Part shown: piece after piece, positions 11,597 to 23,130 of the stretch | Position numbering within the stretch: the stretch's first letter is position 1 | Layout: each line of letters opens with the position of its first letter | Assembly: GCF_036884655.1 (NCBI RefSeq) | Contig: NC_088345.1 | Coordinates: forward strand, 35,125,001-35,189,000 | DNA: 64,000 nucleotides | DNA from: Musa acuminata AAA Group | Taxonomy: Eukaryota > Streptophyta > Magnoliopsida > Zingiberales > Musaceae | Direction of reading: 5' to 3' | The notes under the pieces: generated by a model | The model's database searches: none | What the model saw: only the letters and a program-made list of their open reading frames with translations | Told to the model about the DNA's origin: nothing | Program-made: the position numbers and the translations under genes

Positions 11597-11748
11597 TGTT
11601 ATAAGAGATAGAAGACAGGAAGAATAATTGAAGAAGCTATATTGCATTGACATATTCTCTTACTATTTATATAGGTTGAGATGGAGGATTTTCCTCAATA
11701 GAGTAGAGAGATTTTCTCATTCAGTTAGGAAAATCTTATCTGCTATCA
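11597..11748 (-). repeat. Ale-1 3' LTR
   Basis: The 152-bp segment has TG...CA ends and shares 'agagatagaagaca' and 'tatttata' with 15522-15637. In element sense it follows the purine-rich 'cttgtgggggca'. Confidence 0.8.
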
Positions 11749-14700
11749 TGCCCCCACAAGATGATGCTCCTAATACCAATCTTGGATCGATGAAATGCAA
11801 AAAGTTTACGAGCGAGAGGCTTCATGAGTGAGTCGACTATTTGATCACTTGTATGTATATGAGAAACACGAAATTGACGGCGGACAACTTGATCTCGCAT
11901 AAAGTGGAAGTCGATAGCAGTATGTTTCATACGGGAGTGGAACACCGGATTAGCGCATAGATAGGTAGCTCCGACATTATTATAATATATTGTAGGAGTG
12001 GAATTGATGTTGAGTTCCTTGAATAGATTTGTGACCCAATTAAGTTCTGCAGTGGTAATAGCGATGGCACAGTATTCAGCTTTAGTTGTAAACCATGCAA
12101 CTATCTTTTGCTTCTTAGAACTCCAACTAATTGGATTAGCACCAAGGAAGAAATATATCCCGATGTGGATGTTCTATCATCAAAGTTGCCTACCCAATCG
12201 ACATCAGTAAAGGCATGAAGATGAAGTGGAGAGTGTTTATGAAGAAAGAGACCATGATTGAGGGTCCCTTTAAGATATCACAGGATTCGTTTGACTACAG
12301 ACCAATGCATAATAGACGGCCTCTATATAAACTATGATAATTTATTGACTGCACAAGAGATATTTGGACGGGTGAGAGCTAAGTACTGTAAAGAGCCAAC
12401 GACTTGTCAATATTGAGTGGGTTCCATAGCAGGACTTCCATCAGATATTTTAAGAGAGCTACTAGTAGAGAGAGGAGTTAGAACCGCATTTGCATTCTGC
12501 ATGTTTGTCTTTGATAATAAATCTTGAATGTACTTTCTTTGTTATAGAAAGAGACATAAAGATGTGAATATAGCTTCTACGCCCAGAAAGTAGTTCAAGG
12601 GTCCTAGATCTTTAAGTGAGAATCGATCTGCCAACTGTTTGATGAATGCTTGGATGCCTCTGGAATTGTTGCCTGTGATAATAATATCATCCACATATAC
12701 CAGAATATATATTGTGTCTCTATGGTGTTGTCGTAGAAATAACGAGGTATCAGATTTGGAGTTGAGAAAGTCAACTAAATAAAAAAAGAGTCAAGTTTAG
12801 TGTACCAAGCTCTCAGAGCTTGACGAAGTCTATAAATAATTTTTCGAAGTTTGCAAACGTGCCTTGGATACTGAGGATGAGTGAAACCATAAAGTTGTTG
12901 CATAAAAATATCTTCAGTTAGAGTCTCTTGTAAAAGGTATTATTAACATCCAATTGTCGTAATTGCCAGCCTTTAGTGGTGGCCAGACTCAAGATAAGCC
13001 GGATTGTAATGGGCTTAATAATGGGACTAAATGTCTCAGTAAAATCAACTCCAAGTCTTTGATGAAACCTTTTGGCGATGAGGCATGCCTTATATCGGGC
13101 AACAGAGCCATATAAGTTCTACTTAATTCGAAATACTCACTTACACCTGATAATGTTTTGTTTTGTGTACGATGAGAGGGTACTAGATCCCATGTTAAAT
13201 TATGGAGGAGGGCATTATATTCTTCACACATGGCAGTACGCCAATGCGGAGATTTTTGGGCTTGAGTGAAGGTGGTGGGTTCAATGGTGGTGGATGAGAA
13301 ATCCATGATAGCATGTAGGTCAAAGACTCGACGTGGTTTAAAAATATCACTTTTAGGGTATATGGTCATAGGATGGTTGGAGACTACGGGATCGTGAGGT
13401 TGTGATATTGGAATAAGCAGTTGAGAGTCATTTACACAGGCCGGGTCAAGTGAAGGCGCATCAAGGTCACTTGGTCGAGAAGGAGGTAAAGATAATGGTT
13501 GTGTTTCTGAACTTATGACCCCATCGATTTGAGAAGAAAGGAGTGGAGTAGGAATAGAGGGAATAGGCAATTGCTAAACTAGAGAAGTAGTATAGTGTGG
13601 ATCTTGAGGGGAGGAACTGGAAGATGTCATGGGAGGCTCATTCAATTCGATCGGAGGTATACTTCAGTGAGGAATGGTTAGTGAAGTGGTCTGCATGGTA
13701 GGATAGTTATAGTTTTGGAAAGGAAAGATAGACTCAACAAAAATAACGTGACGTGATGTAAAGACTTTGTGAGCATAGAGATTATAGCAGCGGAAAGCAT
13801 TATGTTCAAAAGAGTAACCTATAAGAACACAAGGATTAGATTTTGATGTTAACTTATGAGAGGCATAGGGACATGACCATGGATAACATAGACAACCGAG
13901 TACTCTGAGTTTACGAATGTTTGGAGGTCTATGAAATAGTGTGTCAAAGGGGGACTGATATTGTAGGATTGGCATAGGCATTCTATTAATAAGGTTGACG
14001 ACAATTTGAAAGGCTACTATCCAAAAGGTTAAAAGCATGGAGGCCTGATGTAGAAGTGTGAGCACAGTTTCAACTATATGCCAATGTTTGCATTTGGTGG
14101 AGCCAACTAGTTGAGGAGTATACGGGGGAGACTTGAGATGTTGGATACCACAAGCTAAGAGATAGGATGCTAGAGTTTGATATTCACCGCCACCATCAGA
14201 GTAAACCGTTTTGATTATAGACTGAAAGTAGTTCTCGACCAACTTTCGAAAGATGATAAAGATGGTGAAAACTTCAGATTTATGGTGAAGAGGATATAAC
14301 CATGTGTACTTAGTAAAGTGATCCACAAAAATGACATAAAATTTGAATTTAACAAAAGACAGGATTAGAGTAGGGACCCAAACATCGATATAAATAATTT
14401 CAAACGGTTTAGAGGAGGATATAGATGATAAGCCAAAGGGTTGTTGATGACTTTTATTGCTAAGACATGCATCATAATGCGTTATAGAACTATGTGATTT
14501 AAAAATAGGAAGAGAGTAACGAGAAAGTAATTTTTACCGAATAAGGAACGAGGGATGACCAAGATGACGATGCCACACATCAATTGGAGCTACAACAAAT
14601 GAGTGAACAGTGGGCTGGGTTATTTGTGGAGCCGACGGCCATTCATAAATATTACCTTTATTCGGGCCCTGGACCAAGGATGCCCCCGTGCTCAAGTCCT

Positions 14701-15185
14701 TGACAAGAAATGAATCATGAAAGAATTCAATTGAAGTAATATTATATTTGTAAAATTAAGAAACAGAAATGAGATTACATTTGATATAAGAGGCACATGA
14801 AACATCATCGAGTGTAAAGGTTATAGTATCAGAATTAAGCGTTGTGAAACCAATATGAGTTATAGGAAGTTCTTTACCATCACTGATGATGATATCTTCA
14901 TTGCCACCATAAGTGTTGTGGAGAGACAAATTCTGAAGATCAGAGATAATGTGATGAGAGGAGCCAGAGTCTACAATCTAGTTGGGCTAGCTAGTCATCG
15001 GAGTAGTTAGGAGATTTGCCTGAGGCTAGTGTGACGGAGCAGGGAGGCGGGGTCGAGACCGACAAACTTTAGCGGAGTGTCCAATTTTATCACACAGCTA
15101 GCATACGACCTGTCTTTGTTGGCTTGGAGGGGTAGGACGCCAAGGTGGACAATTATTGGAGGTTCTACTTTACGATAAGTTATGA
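11749..15185 (-). pseudogene. Ale-1 gag C-terminus and pol
   Basis: Minus strand, in order. The Gag knuckle (about 15070-15120) reads C-stop-L-C-DKIG-H-SAKV-C, an otherwise perfect CCHC with a TAG inside. Protease at about 14980 has 'IVDSGSSHHI'. The pre-integrase block at about 14570 has 'DVWHRHLGHPS'. The integrase core (13664-14326) has 'TVYSDGGGEYQ', but the region where the catalytic Glu is expected reads 'GSTKCKHWHIVET', so the Glu seems lost. RT runs about 12360-13300 with an intact '[10 protein letters not shown]' near 12670. RNase H and the C-terminus run 11750-12200. Multiple stops and frameshifts make it inactive. Confidence 0.87.
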
Positions 15186-15195
15186 TTAGGAGGAT

Positions 15196-15420
15196 AAGGG
15201 GGTTGGAGAGGGGTCCACCGTCGAGGGCGAGCAGCCCGGCCGCACCAACAAATAGGCCCTCGATGTCGTGGCCGCACCTGATGACAACGCCAAGTGCGGT
15301 CATGGCGGGAGCAACGACGGAGGGGGAAGCATTTGAGGTGGAGTCACGATCCACAAGGCAGTAGGAGAAGGGGTCGAGATTTGGGAAGCAACTACGGTTG
15401 AGTCCGGCGGGGAAGTTGGT
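15196..15420 (-). pseudogene. Captured fragment of a nepenthesin-type (A1) aspartic protease gene inside Ale-1
   Basis: One open minus-strand frame contains 'DPFSYCLVDRDSTSNAS' (about 15345-15375) followed by 'CGHDIEGLFVGAAGLL' and 'GGPLS' (about 15205-15280). Both blocks are hallmarks of plant nepenthesin/ASPG-like aspartic proteases, where 'GCGH(D/N)NEGLF.GAAGLLGLG' normally lies before 'FSYCLVDRDS'. Here the order is reversed, so the fragment is rearranged. It is GC-rich compared with the surrounding element and lies between the primer site (15510-15521) and the gag knuckle, where the bulk of gag should be. The two catalytic D-T/S-G motifs are absent, so it cannot be a protease. Capture by the retroelement is inferred. 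Confidence 0.75.
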
Positions 15421-15509
15421 CCACTTGGGGACGTTAGAAGTGGACCTTCACGACGATCAGCTCGAGGACTTTCATGACAATCTACTCGTGGACCACCTTC
15501 ACGGTGAGA

Positions 15510-15637
15510 GCTCTAATACTATGTTACAAGAGATAGAAGACAAGAAGAATTATTGAAAATGCTATATTACATTGATATGTTCTCTCCCTATTTATACAGG
15601 TTGAGAGGAAGGATTTCCCTCAATAGAATAAAGAGAT
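15510..15637 (-). repeat. Ale-1 5' LTR (recognisable part) and primer binding site
   Basis: In element sense the LTR ends ...TTGTAACA and is followed by TAGTATTAGAGC (15510-15521), a two-mismatch version of the iMet primer site. The outer part of this LTR no longer aligns with the 3' LTR. Confidence 0.7.
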
Positions 15638-15886
15638 TTCAGGGAAGAACTTCCATTATGATCTAGTCAATGACCATCATATCATGTACAATGACCATCA
15701 TGTCATCTAGCTAGAGCAAGTTGTCAACTAGTCTAAGCCTTCAAGAACGTCTTGAATCCCAAGTATATTTTGCTGGCTATCTTAGTCGTAAAACATATGC
15801 ATACGTTTATAGTGATATACCATATTAGCTATAGTACACATATTTGGTTTTGTTTTCTTTTACGTATATTTTATTATTATAAAATC

Positions 15887-16801
15887 AGATGATTTTGTGA
15901 GAAAAGATTTTTTTTATTTTTCTCAAAAGACACCTCTTTTATTTTTTTTTAAGATAATGTCCTCTAATTAAAAATAATCAAGCTATTCCTCAAAGAACTG
16001 AGTATATGATTTCTGTCTGTTACATTGTTTTGCCATATTATAGTATTTCAATCACTACAATAAAAATATTACATAATCTATTTGAAATCATTGTAAATAA
16101 TATAAATTTACTAATAGCATCAACCAAATCAACTTCAAGCTGAAAAAATTGATATGGTAATGATCTATGAGCAATGACAACCAAAGAAACATAGTATAAT
16201 GTTACTTATAATATTTTTAACACCTCAATAAAGACACTGCAATGTTATTTGAAAACACTATAAGCGAGTTAAATAAAATTAAAACACACTAGAAATCACT
16301 TGATATATCATACTAAGATTCATATAGGTATTTATAATATTTTAGACAACATCGCTCATAGAAATAAAAAAATTAACTTGTTATAGTATTTTAGACACCA
16401 TGACAAAACTTTATAAATCTATTTGAAAACTATAAATCAACTACAAGATTAAAAATATAATATTATAATAGCCTATGAAATATTATAAATATCAGTTATA
16501 GTATTGATTTAGTTGAGGTATAATATGATGTCACTTATAGTATATTTCAATAATTATATTATGTTTTTAGTATCTCAATAAAAATAGTATAAATATTATT
16601 AAAAATAATATAAATGATTCAAATGAAAATATTGTAAGGTTTCAAAACTTAAAAAAAGATAAAACTATTTGATAGAAAATTTTATGAGGGGTAGTTTGGA
16701 TATTTTTAAATTAACAGGCACTATTTGTAAAAAAAATAAAAGGGGAGATGTCTCTTGCGAAAAACAGAAAAAAAAAAAGTGGTTTTATAGAGAAATCGCC
16801 C
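15887..16801. mobile_element. Fold-back (MITE/MULE-like) element with long terminal inverted repeats
   Basis: The left arm (about 15887-15970: 'gattttgtgagaaaag', T-run, 'caaaagacacctctttta', T-run, 'tcctctaatta') is the imperfect reverse complement of the right arm (about 16710-16801: 'attaacaggcacta', A-run, 'aaaaggggagatgtctcttg', A-run, 'gagaaatcgccc'). The interior, 16020-16640, is very AT-rich and made of degenerate direct repeats around 'tatagtattt...caataaaaatagtataaat'. There is no transposase. Arms of about 85 bp fit a Mutator-like MITE, but I found no clear 9-bp TSD. Confidence 0.6.
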
Positions 16802-17444
16802 AAAACTTAATGTTGGTTATCATATTTGTAGAACATAAAATACATTTAAAGTTTTACCTAATTAGCTAATGGTCGTCCATATCGAAGTGACGCTACAAAT
16901 CGTTCAACCACGCACCAGTTCTCCTTCTCAAACGATATCACTCCACGTACCTACAACGTCAGCCACACGATTCCAGAGATGGCACAGACTGTGTCCCGTG
17001 TTGCAGGCAGAGCAACTGATCCTTCTGAGCTACAAAACAAAGGCCGGCCTCTCCTTTCCCCTCAGGCAAACCAAGCCTGCTGCTGAGACAGGGAGAGTGA
17101 GTGCAGTAGCGCTCTGCGGAGTGCAGGGATGAGACGAGGCCGCTGTGTTTCCTCGATTCACGTAGCTTTAAGGAAACGAAAGAAGAAGGCTTCACCCTTT
17201 CTAGGGGCCGAGGCGCCAGCACGTCTCGGTGGACCTCAGTGTCCGTGCATCATGCGGGGATCACAGGGAACGGGATGAAAGAGGAGACGAGTGGTATATA
17301 TCAGAGATAGAATAGGAAGGAAACGGAGAGAAGGCCGCGACACTAGGATTTGTTGTTAGTCTCCGGTATAAAGTAAACCGCCTCTCCTTCTCATTCATGG
17401 GTTTCTTGATTTTTAAACTCTTTAATTTCGAGAAATATAAAATT
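16802..17444. other. Unassigned, partly GC-rich stretch
   Basis: Overlapping 87-codon frames on both strands (16869-17132 and 16959-17222) resemble nothing I know and look like shadows of GC-richer DNA. This may be part of the degraded gypsy LTR that ends before the primer-like site at 17943. Confidence 0.4.
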
Positions 17445-17780
17445 AACTAGTCGAGACTAGAAGACGATTTGGGTAGTTACGAACCAACTCCCTTGAGAAA
17501 TATTCATAGGAATATTCTCAGAATATCATAAGATTATTCAGATAGATTATGAACCAGCTCCATTGAGGAATATTCACAAGAATATTATTAGAAAAATCAA
17601 AAGACGATTCGAGTCCAACCGACTCCCTTGAGGAATATTCATACGTATATTATTAGAAGATCATAAGACGATTAAGGTCGATTATGAATCGGCTCTCATA
17701 AGAAATATTAGTACTAATATTCCTAGAAGATCAAAAGATAATTCGAGTCGGTTACAAATATAAAAATATATCCTTGACAT
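17445..17780. repeat. Tandem repeat, 4-5 copies of a roughly 68-70-bp unit
   Basis: The unit contains 'agacgatt(c)gagtcg', 'gaac(c)aactcccttgag', 'gaatattcata' and 'atattattagaagatca'. Successive starts lie near 17461, 17530, 17600, 17665 and 17733. Copies differ by substitutions and small indels. Confidence 0.75.
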
Positions 17781-18056
17781 TAGATTGAGGGGAGAGAGAG
17801 TTGTGTTCAACCTCTCCTTATCTCAATCTTTATGCAAGGACAAGACTAGAGAAACTCCACTCTATCCTGAATGACTCCTCGCATATGGATCAGGGCCATG
17901 TTGTGCTAATATAGACATTAAGAATATTTATCCATAATATTTTGACATTAGAAGGAGGGCCCATGTCGTAGGAGCATCCACGGGCCAACCCTATTTGTGA
18001 ACATCTAGGTGAGGCATTGCCTTCAGCCCCCAATACTTTCACTCAGATAGGGTGGC
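17781..18056 (+). other. Degraded Ty3-gypsy leader with primer-like site
   Basis: At 17943-17962 'tgacattagaaggagggccc' matches the site at 57565-57584 (tggcgctagaaggagggccc) except near its 5' end. That suggests both derive from the same gypsy family's primer-binding region. The sequence up to 18056 would then be leader or gag start, cut by the NS-1 insertion. Confidence 0.5.
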
Positions 18057-18218
18057 TGTTAGGACCGAAATCGGTACTAAGAGGCGGAGTGAACTAGTGC
18101 TTTCATAAAACTTCCGATGATTTAAATTTTTCATTCGATAAAGCTCGTATCGGAAAAATGTTTAACTTAAAAACATTCATAAGAGTAATGAGCATAGTAA
18201 GCAAGTAAATCAGTTCGT
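18057..18218 (-). repeat. NS-1 left LTR, first piece
   Basis: It begins tgttaggaccgaaatcggt and breaks off at 18218 where NS-2 inserted. The continuation resumes at 28680/28685 ('ttagcaatatgaatg'). The undisturbed arrangement is visible in the right LTR near 45955-45990. Confidence 0.88.
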
Positions 18219-19212
18219 TGTTAGGATCGAATCAGCACTAAGAGAAGAGGTGAATTAGTGCAGCGGATAAAAACGTTGGTTTAAAAATCTTCATATGATA
18301 AAAATCGATTTCGCCGAAAACCATTTGTTTGACTCATATAAATTTGCAAGTGAATAGAGATGAGGGGATTGGATAGTTTGCAATGAAGTAAAGCAGAATG
18401 TAGTAAAGAGAATAAACAGTAAGGAAAGAACACATCGGAATTTATAGTGGTTCGGTTGTAATGACCTACATCTACTTCTGTTTCCTCCTCTGTTGAGGTC
18501 AACAGCATCCGCTAAAGGTCTTCCTTCAATAGGCGAAGACCAACCACCTCTTTATAGCATTTTTTCTTTTCATTGGTTTAGAAGATAACTCTTACAAGTC
18601 ACTCTTTTATAAGTATTCCTCCACACACCTCCCTTAGGACTAACTTTAAACACTAGGGGGAGGAAACTCAAAGTTTTGGTAGAGTTTACTCAATTTTTTC
18701 CTCAAAAGTTCTTGCTTCTTTCTTGCTGCCCAAGTGAGGTATTTATAGGCTCCAAATAGTTTCAAAAATAGAGCCAAAAATTTAAATTTCTGGGTCTTCC
18801 AAGTACTGATGGTACCACCGCTTACACTGGGCAGTACCACCACCTACAACTTGACACTGGGCGGTACCACCACCCAGTCTGGCGGTACTATCACCTGACA
18901 CAATGTCACTAGGTGGTACCACCGCTCAGTTTAACGGTACCACTGCCTGATAGCCGTGAAGACCAAGTTTTTTTAGTTTTCCAACTCACAAGCGGTTCCA
19001 CCGCTTGTTCTGGCGGTGCCACCACCTGACCCAATTTTTGGGTTATTGAATAGACTTCCTAATGAGTCCAAATCAGTCCTAATTAAGGCTTAATTAACCC
19101 CTAATTGAATTACCATAATTATACCAAAATCTAACCCAATTAGCCCCCTATACTACTTTGATCTTAGAAAAATGATTACAAAGCATGAATCCTTTGTTCG
19201 GCATGTCATTGG
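18219..19212 (-). repeat. NS-2 left LTR, first piece
   Basis: It starts tgttaggatcgaatcagc. It contains a reversed TATA box at 18740-18747 and the palindrome array at about 18806-19025. It is interrupted by Angela-1 after ATTGG (19208-19212). Confidence 0.88.
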
Positions 19213-20705
19213 TGTTGGGAAATCTAGGGGGCGACATTATATGCGCAGTGGAAGAACAAGAAAACAAAATCCCCAATTCCCAAAGAGATGTTCATCGTCG
19301 TGCGAAGATTGGTGCGCAAAATCCGCGAAACTTAAAACTGCGTATAGAGTAGATTGTGTTACCTAGGGAGATCGTATATCCATGTTTCCTTGCATATCCT
19401 TAGGAGAGGGTGAAGGAGGTCAAGCGTCCTCCTCTCTAGCAGTGATCCACACAGCAGGACTACGACGACGCTCCTCAAAACTCCAAGCCTACTCTGAGGT
19501 GGAGAGGGGGAGGAGAATAGGAGAGGCAAGCAAAGGCTCTAGCCTATGAGGCTCTGAATCCCTCCTATTTATAGAGGTCCCCTGTCAAACCCTAATGGGT
19601 CCTCCCCTAGTGGGTATTGAATCTGCATCCAATAAGACAAGGGCTCCGTCGGATATCTCATATCAGAACCTCTACTTATCGCAATACCTACCATATGTAT
19701 GTAACCCTCTAGGCCCAATGTCGAGCTGGCCGTAAGTCATACCTGTCAGAACTCCTTCTAACTCAGTGAATTATTATCTCTATAATAATTCACTTGACTC
19801 ATCGACTATGGACGTACTAGGCCACTACGCCATAGTCCCTAGATGATACAGGGGAATCCAATCCATTGGACCTGTCTGTCCTCAGTTACCGTATACCTAT
19901 AGTCCATCATCCATCTAATATCTCAGAGACCGTATATTGAGCATGGTACTGTCAGACCCATACGGTTTCTACTCGAGTCTCGCTTTAATCGGATTCTCCC
20001 GGAGAACTCTTTCTCTCTCAACTTGAATGACCCTGGCTAGGGATTTGTCTGAGTAAGAACACATGGGATATTCATCTCATGACGTCGAGAGTAGATGATC
20101 CTCTATCGACACTCAATAGCCCTCGTAAGGTCGACTACCACTCCCAATGACCAGTTGTACTAGATCTGGGACAGCCAAACCTATAAGTATGGTATCAAAG
20201 AGTGGAGAACTCATACAGGACATCCTTGGTGTCTCAAGTCTAAGGACCAGATATACCACTAGGACTATAAAATCGTTGTTTGACAATAAGGCATCATCAA
20301 CCATCCAGCATTCCGTAAGCGGATCAATTAGTGAACTCATTCTCCAATGAGCACCTGTACTGTATCCCTAGTGTCCCTACACGAGCAGCTATGAGACCAG
20401 CTGCATCCATCATATGGACGGGTATACAACACACCAGTCTGTCCGGTTATCACGATGTCCCTCTCGAGTAACCTATAACCAGGATTATTTAGGATATGTG
20501 TTTAAAGGTGAATCGATTTCATTATCGTGATCTCATCACGATCTGATTCCCATTGCATAAATCCAAGGACATCACAATATATATATGCACATATGCAATA
20601 GTTATAAAATGATATACGCCAAAATATAATAAGCAAAAAGATTCTGTATCAAGTCAAACGTGCCATCACTCATGTGATTGGCTTGCTGGGCACCTATGAC
20701 TAGCA
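19213..20705 (-). repeat. Angela-1 3' LTR (complete)
   Basis: The plus-strand ends are TGTTGGGAAATC and CTATGACTAGCA. Positions 20209-20705 align without net indel to 23131-23627, indicating a fairly young pair. An older copy of the same family is at 1-551. Confidence 0.9.
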
Positions 20706-20721
20706 ATCTCCCACTTGACCT
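20706..20721 (-). promoter_or_regulatory. Angela-1 polypurine tract
   Basis: On the minus strand 'aggtcaagtgggagat' directly precedes the 3' LTR start TGCTAGTCAT, the standard arrangement in this lineage. Confidence 0.85.
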
Positions 20722-23130
20722 AAAGTCAATCACCTATGTGTCTGATCCCCATCAGACCCCTATGATGCTCAAAGACAAAATGAGACGACTTTATCAGTGG
20801 ATCTACAATGTTATCTTCGGATGAAACTCTTTCCACTGCTACATCTCCTCGGGTTACGATCTCTCTGATAAGCTAGAACCTCCTCAGAACACTTCTGATG
20901 AGACCCGGGTTCCCTTATTTGAGTAATCGCCCCATAGTTGTCGCAATATAAGGAAGTCGACTTCTCGCTATCCGGAACGACTCCCAAATCTGTGATGAAC
21001 ATCTTCAACTAGACTCCCTCCTTTGCTGCATCTGATGCAGCAATATACTCCGCCTCTGTGGTCGAATCAGCAATAGTATCTTGCTTGGAACTCTTCCAGC
21101 ACACTGCTCCTCCATTTAAGGTGTACGAATACCCTGAGTTCGACTTGCTATCATCGACATCAGACTGAAAACTTGAGTCCTTCTCAAGTACTTAAGGATA
21201 CACTTTACTACTTTCCAATGCTCCAAGCCTAGATCCGCCTAATACCTGCTCGTGACACTCAGAGCATGCGCTATATGAGGCCTAGTACATAGCATGACAT
21301 ACATGATAGACCCTATTGCTGAGGCATAAGGTATCATATTCATGTTCACCCTTTCTTCTGGAGTCTTTGGGGACATAATCGTAGAAAGCGATATCCCATG
21401 TCTCATCGGTATGAGACATCTCTTGGAATTTTCCATGCCAAACCTTTTGACAATGGTTTCTATGTACCTGGACTGGGACAAGCCAAGCATCATTTTGGAT
21501 CTATCTCTATAGATTTGAATCCCCAAGATATAGGATGCTTCCCCTAAGTCCTTTATGGAGAAGTGTCTAGATAACCAAACCTTTACTGTAGATAGCATTC
21601 CTACATCATTCCCAATGATCAGGATGTCATCCACATATAACACCAAAAAGGTGATAGCGCTTCCACTTACCTTCCTGTACACACAAGACTCATATTCGTT
21701 CTTAACGAAGTCATAAGATCTGATTGTCTCATCAAATCTTATGTTCCAACTTCGGGAAGCTTGCTTTAGTCTATAAATGGATCTAAACAACCTACACACC
21801 TTATCTGAGCAGTTCTTGGACACGAATCCCTCAGGTTGCATCATATACACCTCCTCCTCGAGGTTCCCATTAAGGAATGCAGTTTTCACATCCATCTGCC
21901 AGATCTCATAATCATAGTGTGCTGTAATAGCCAATAGAATTCTGATATATTTTAGCATTGCTATGGGTGAGAAGGTTTCGTCGTAGTCAATACCTTACCT
22001 TTGACGATACCCCTTAGCCACTAGCCTTGCTTTATATGTCTCTACCTTTCCATCTACTCCGATCTTTTTCTTAAAGATCCACTTGCAACCGATGGATCCA
22101 ATACCTTCAGGCACATCAACTAGGTTTCAAACCTTGTTGTAGTACACAGAATCTAACTCAGAATTCATGGCTTCTGGCCACTTCCCGAAGTATATACTCA
22201 TAATAGCCTCCTCGTAGGTCTCAACATCCTCTCCTCTAATATGTCCCACATATCTCTCAGGAGGATGGGATACTCTATCAGACCTATGTAAAGTTGAAAC
22301 TTATATATTAGGTACCTGAACAGACCTGAGCTGTAGAGTGGTGCTTGAACTTGGTTCTCCAACCTCACTCAACTCTATCATTCTCCCACTATCTCCGCCA
22401 AGAATGTGTTCCTTCTCAAGGAACACTGCTCTCTTAGCTACAAAGATCTTTTGGTTCTCGAGATGATAGAAATAATACCCACAAGTTTCCTTGGAGTATC
22501 CCACAAATTTGCATTACTTTGTCCTTGATTCTAACTTATCGGGGTTGTGTCTTTTAACGTGGGCAGGGCAGCCTCAAATCTTAACAACCTTAAGATCAAA
22601 CTTCTTCCCTTTCCATATCTCATATAGTGTAGACACTACCGACTTAGTTGGAACTCTGTTCAGAAGGTAAGCTGCAGTCTCTACGGCATATCCCTAGAAT
22701 AAAATGGGTAGGTTAGCGAAACTCATCATGGACTGTACCATGTCTAATAGTGTACAATTCCTCCTTCCAGAGACACCATTGAGCTGAGGTGTATAAGGAG
22801 GTGTCCATTGGGATAATATCTCATGGTCCTTGAGGAACTGAGTAAACTATGTACTTAAGTACTCACCTCCTCGATCTGATCGAAGAGTTTTGATACTCTT
22901 TCCAGTCTGGTTCTCCACCTCATTCTTATACTCTTTGAATTTCTCAAAGGCCTCGGACTTGTACTTCATTAAGTACACATATCCATACCTTGAGAAATCA
23001 TCAGTAAAGGTAATGAAGTAGGAGTAACCACTAATGATATGAGTTGACATGGGTCCACATACATCACTATGTATGAGTTCCAACAGCTCAGTGGCTCTCT
23101 CTCCAGTTCCACCAAATGGAGAGTTAGAGC
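20722..23130 (-). pseudogene. Angela-1 pol remnant (integrase, RT, RNase H)
   Basis: Minus strand from 23130. The pre-integrase tail 'SNSPFGGTGERATELL' leads into the integrase core 'ELIHSDVCGP', 'FITFTDDFSRYGYVYL' and 'TLRSDRGGEYLS' (23083-22847). The C-terminal part lies at 22504-22301 ('MGYSKETCGYYFY'). RT is at 21958-21239 with 'MDVKTAFLNGNLEEEVYM' and an intact 'LYVDDILIIGND'. RNase H (about 21240-20810) is frameshifted: a normal-looking 'LYCDNYGAI' is followed by out-of-frame sequence. Several stops occur in the IN-RT linker. Gag and protease are missing. Confidence 0.9.

Larger units (their letters stand above)
11597..15685 (-). mobile_element. Ale-1: decayed Ty1-copia element with short LTRs (Ale/Retrofit-like)
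   Basis: The 3' LTR (element sense) is 11597-11748, about 152 bp, from tgttataag to tgctatca. The 5' LTR starts at 15522 (tgttacaag) and stays alignable to about 15637. Beyond that the copies diverge, so the outer edge near 15685 is uncertain and I found no TSD. The primer site abuts the 5' LTR. Domains run right to left: gag knuckle, PR, IN, RT, RH. LTRs this short and the 'DHFTKYTWLYPL' integrase block suit the Ale lineage; the lineage call is moderate. Confidence 0.85.

Noticed and set aside
16053..16078. 'cactacaataaaaata' as a CACTA-transposon terminus
   Set aside because: No matching inverted end, subterminal repeats or 3-bp TSD; it lies within the direct repeats of the fold-back element.
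16869..17222. Overlapping 87-codon frames on opposite strands
   Set aside because: They are mirror shadows of the same GC-richer patch and neither resembles a known protein.
18646..18843. 65-codon minus-strand frame in the NS-2 LTR
   Set aside because: It lies across the TATA region of an LTR and is not kept in the other NS LTR copies.
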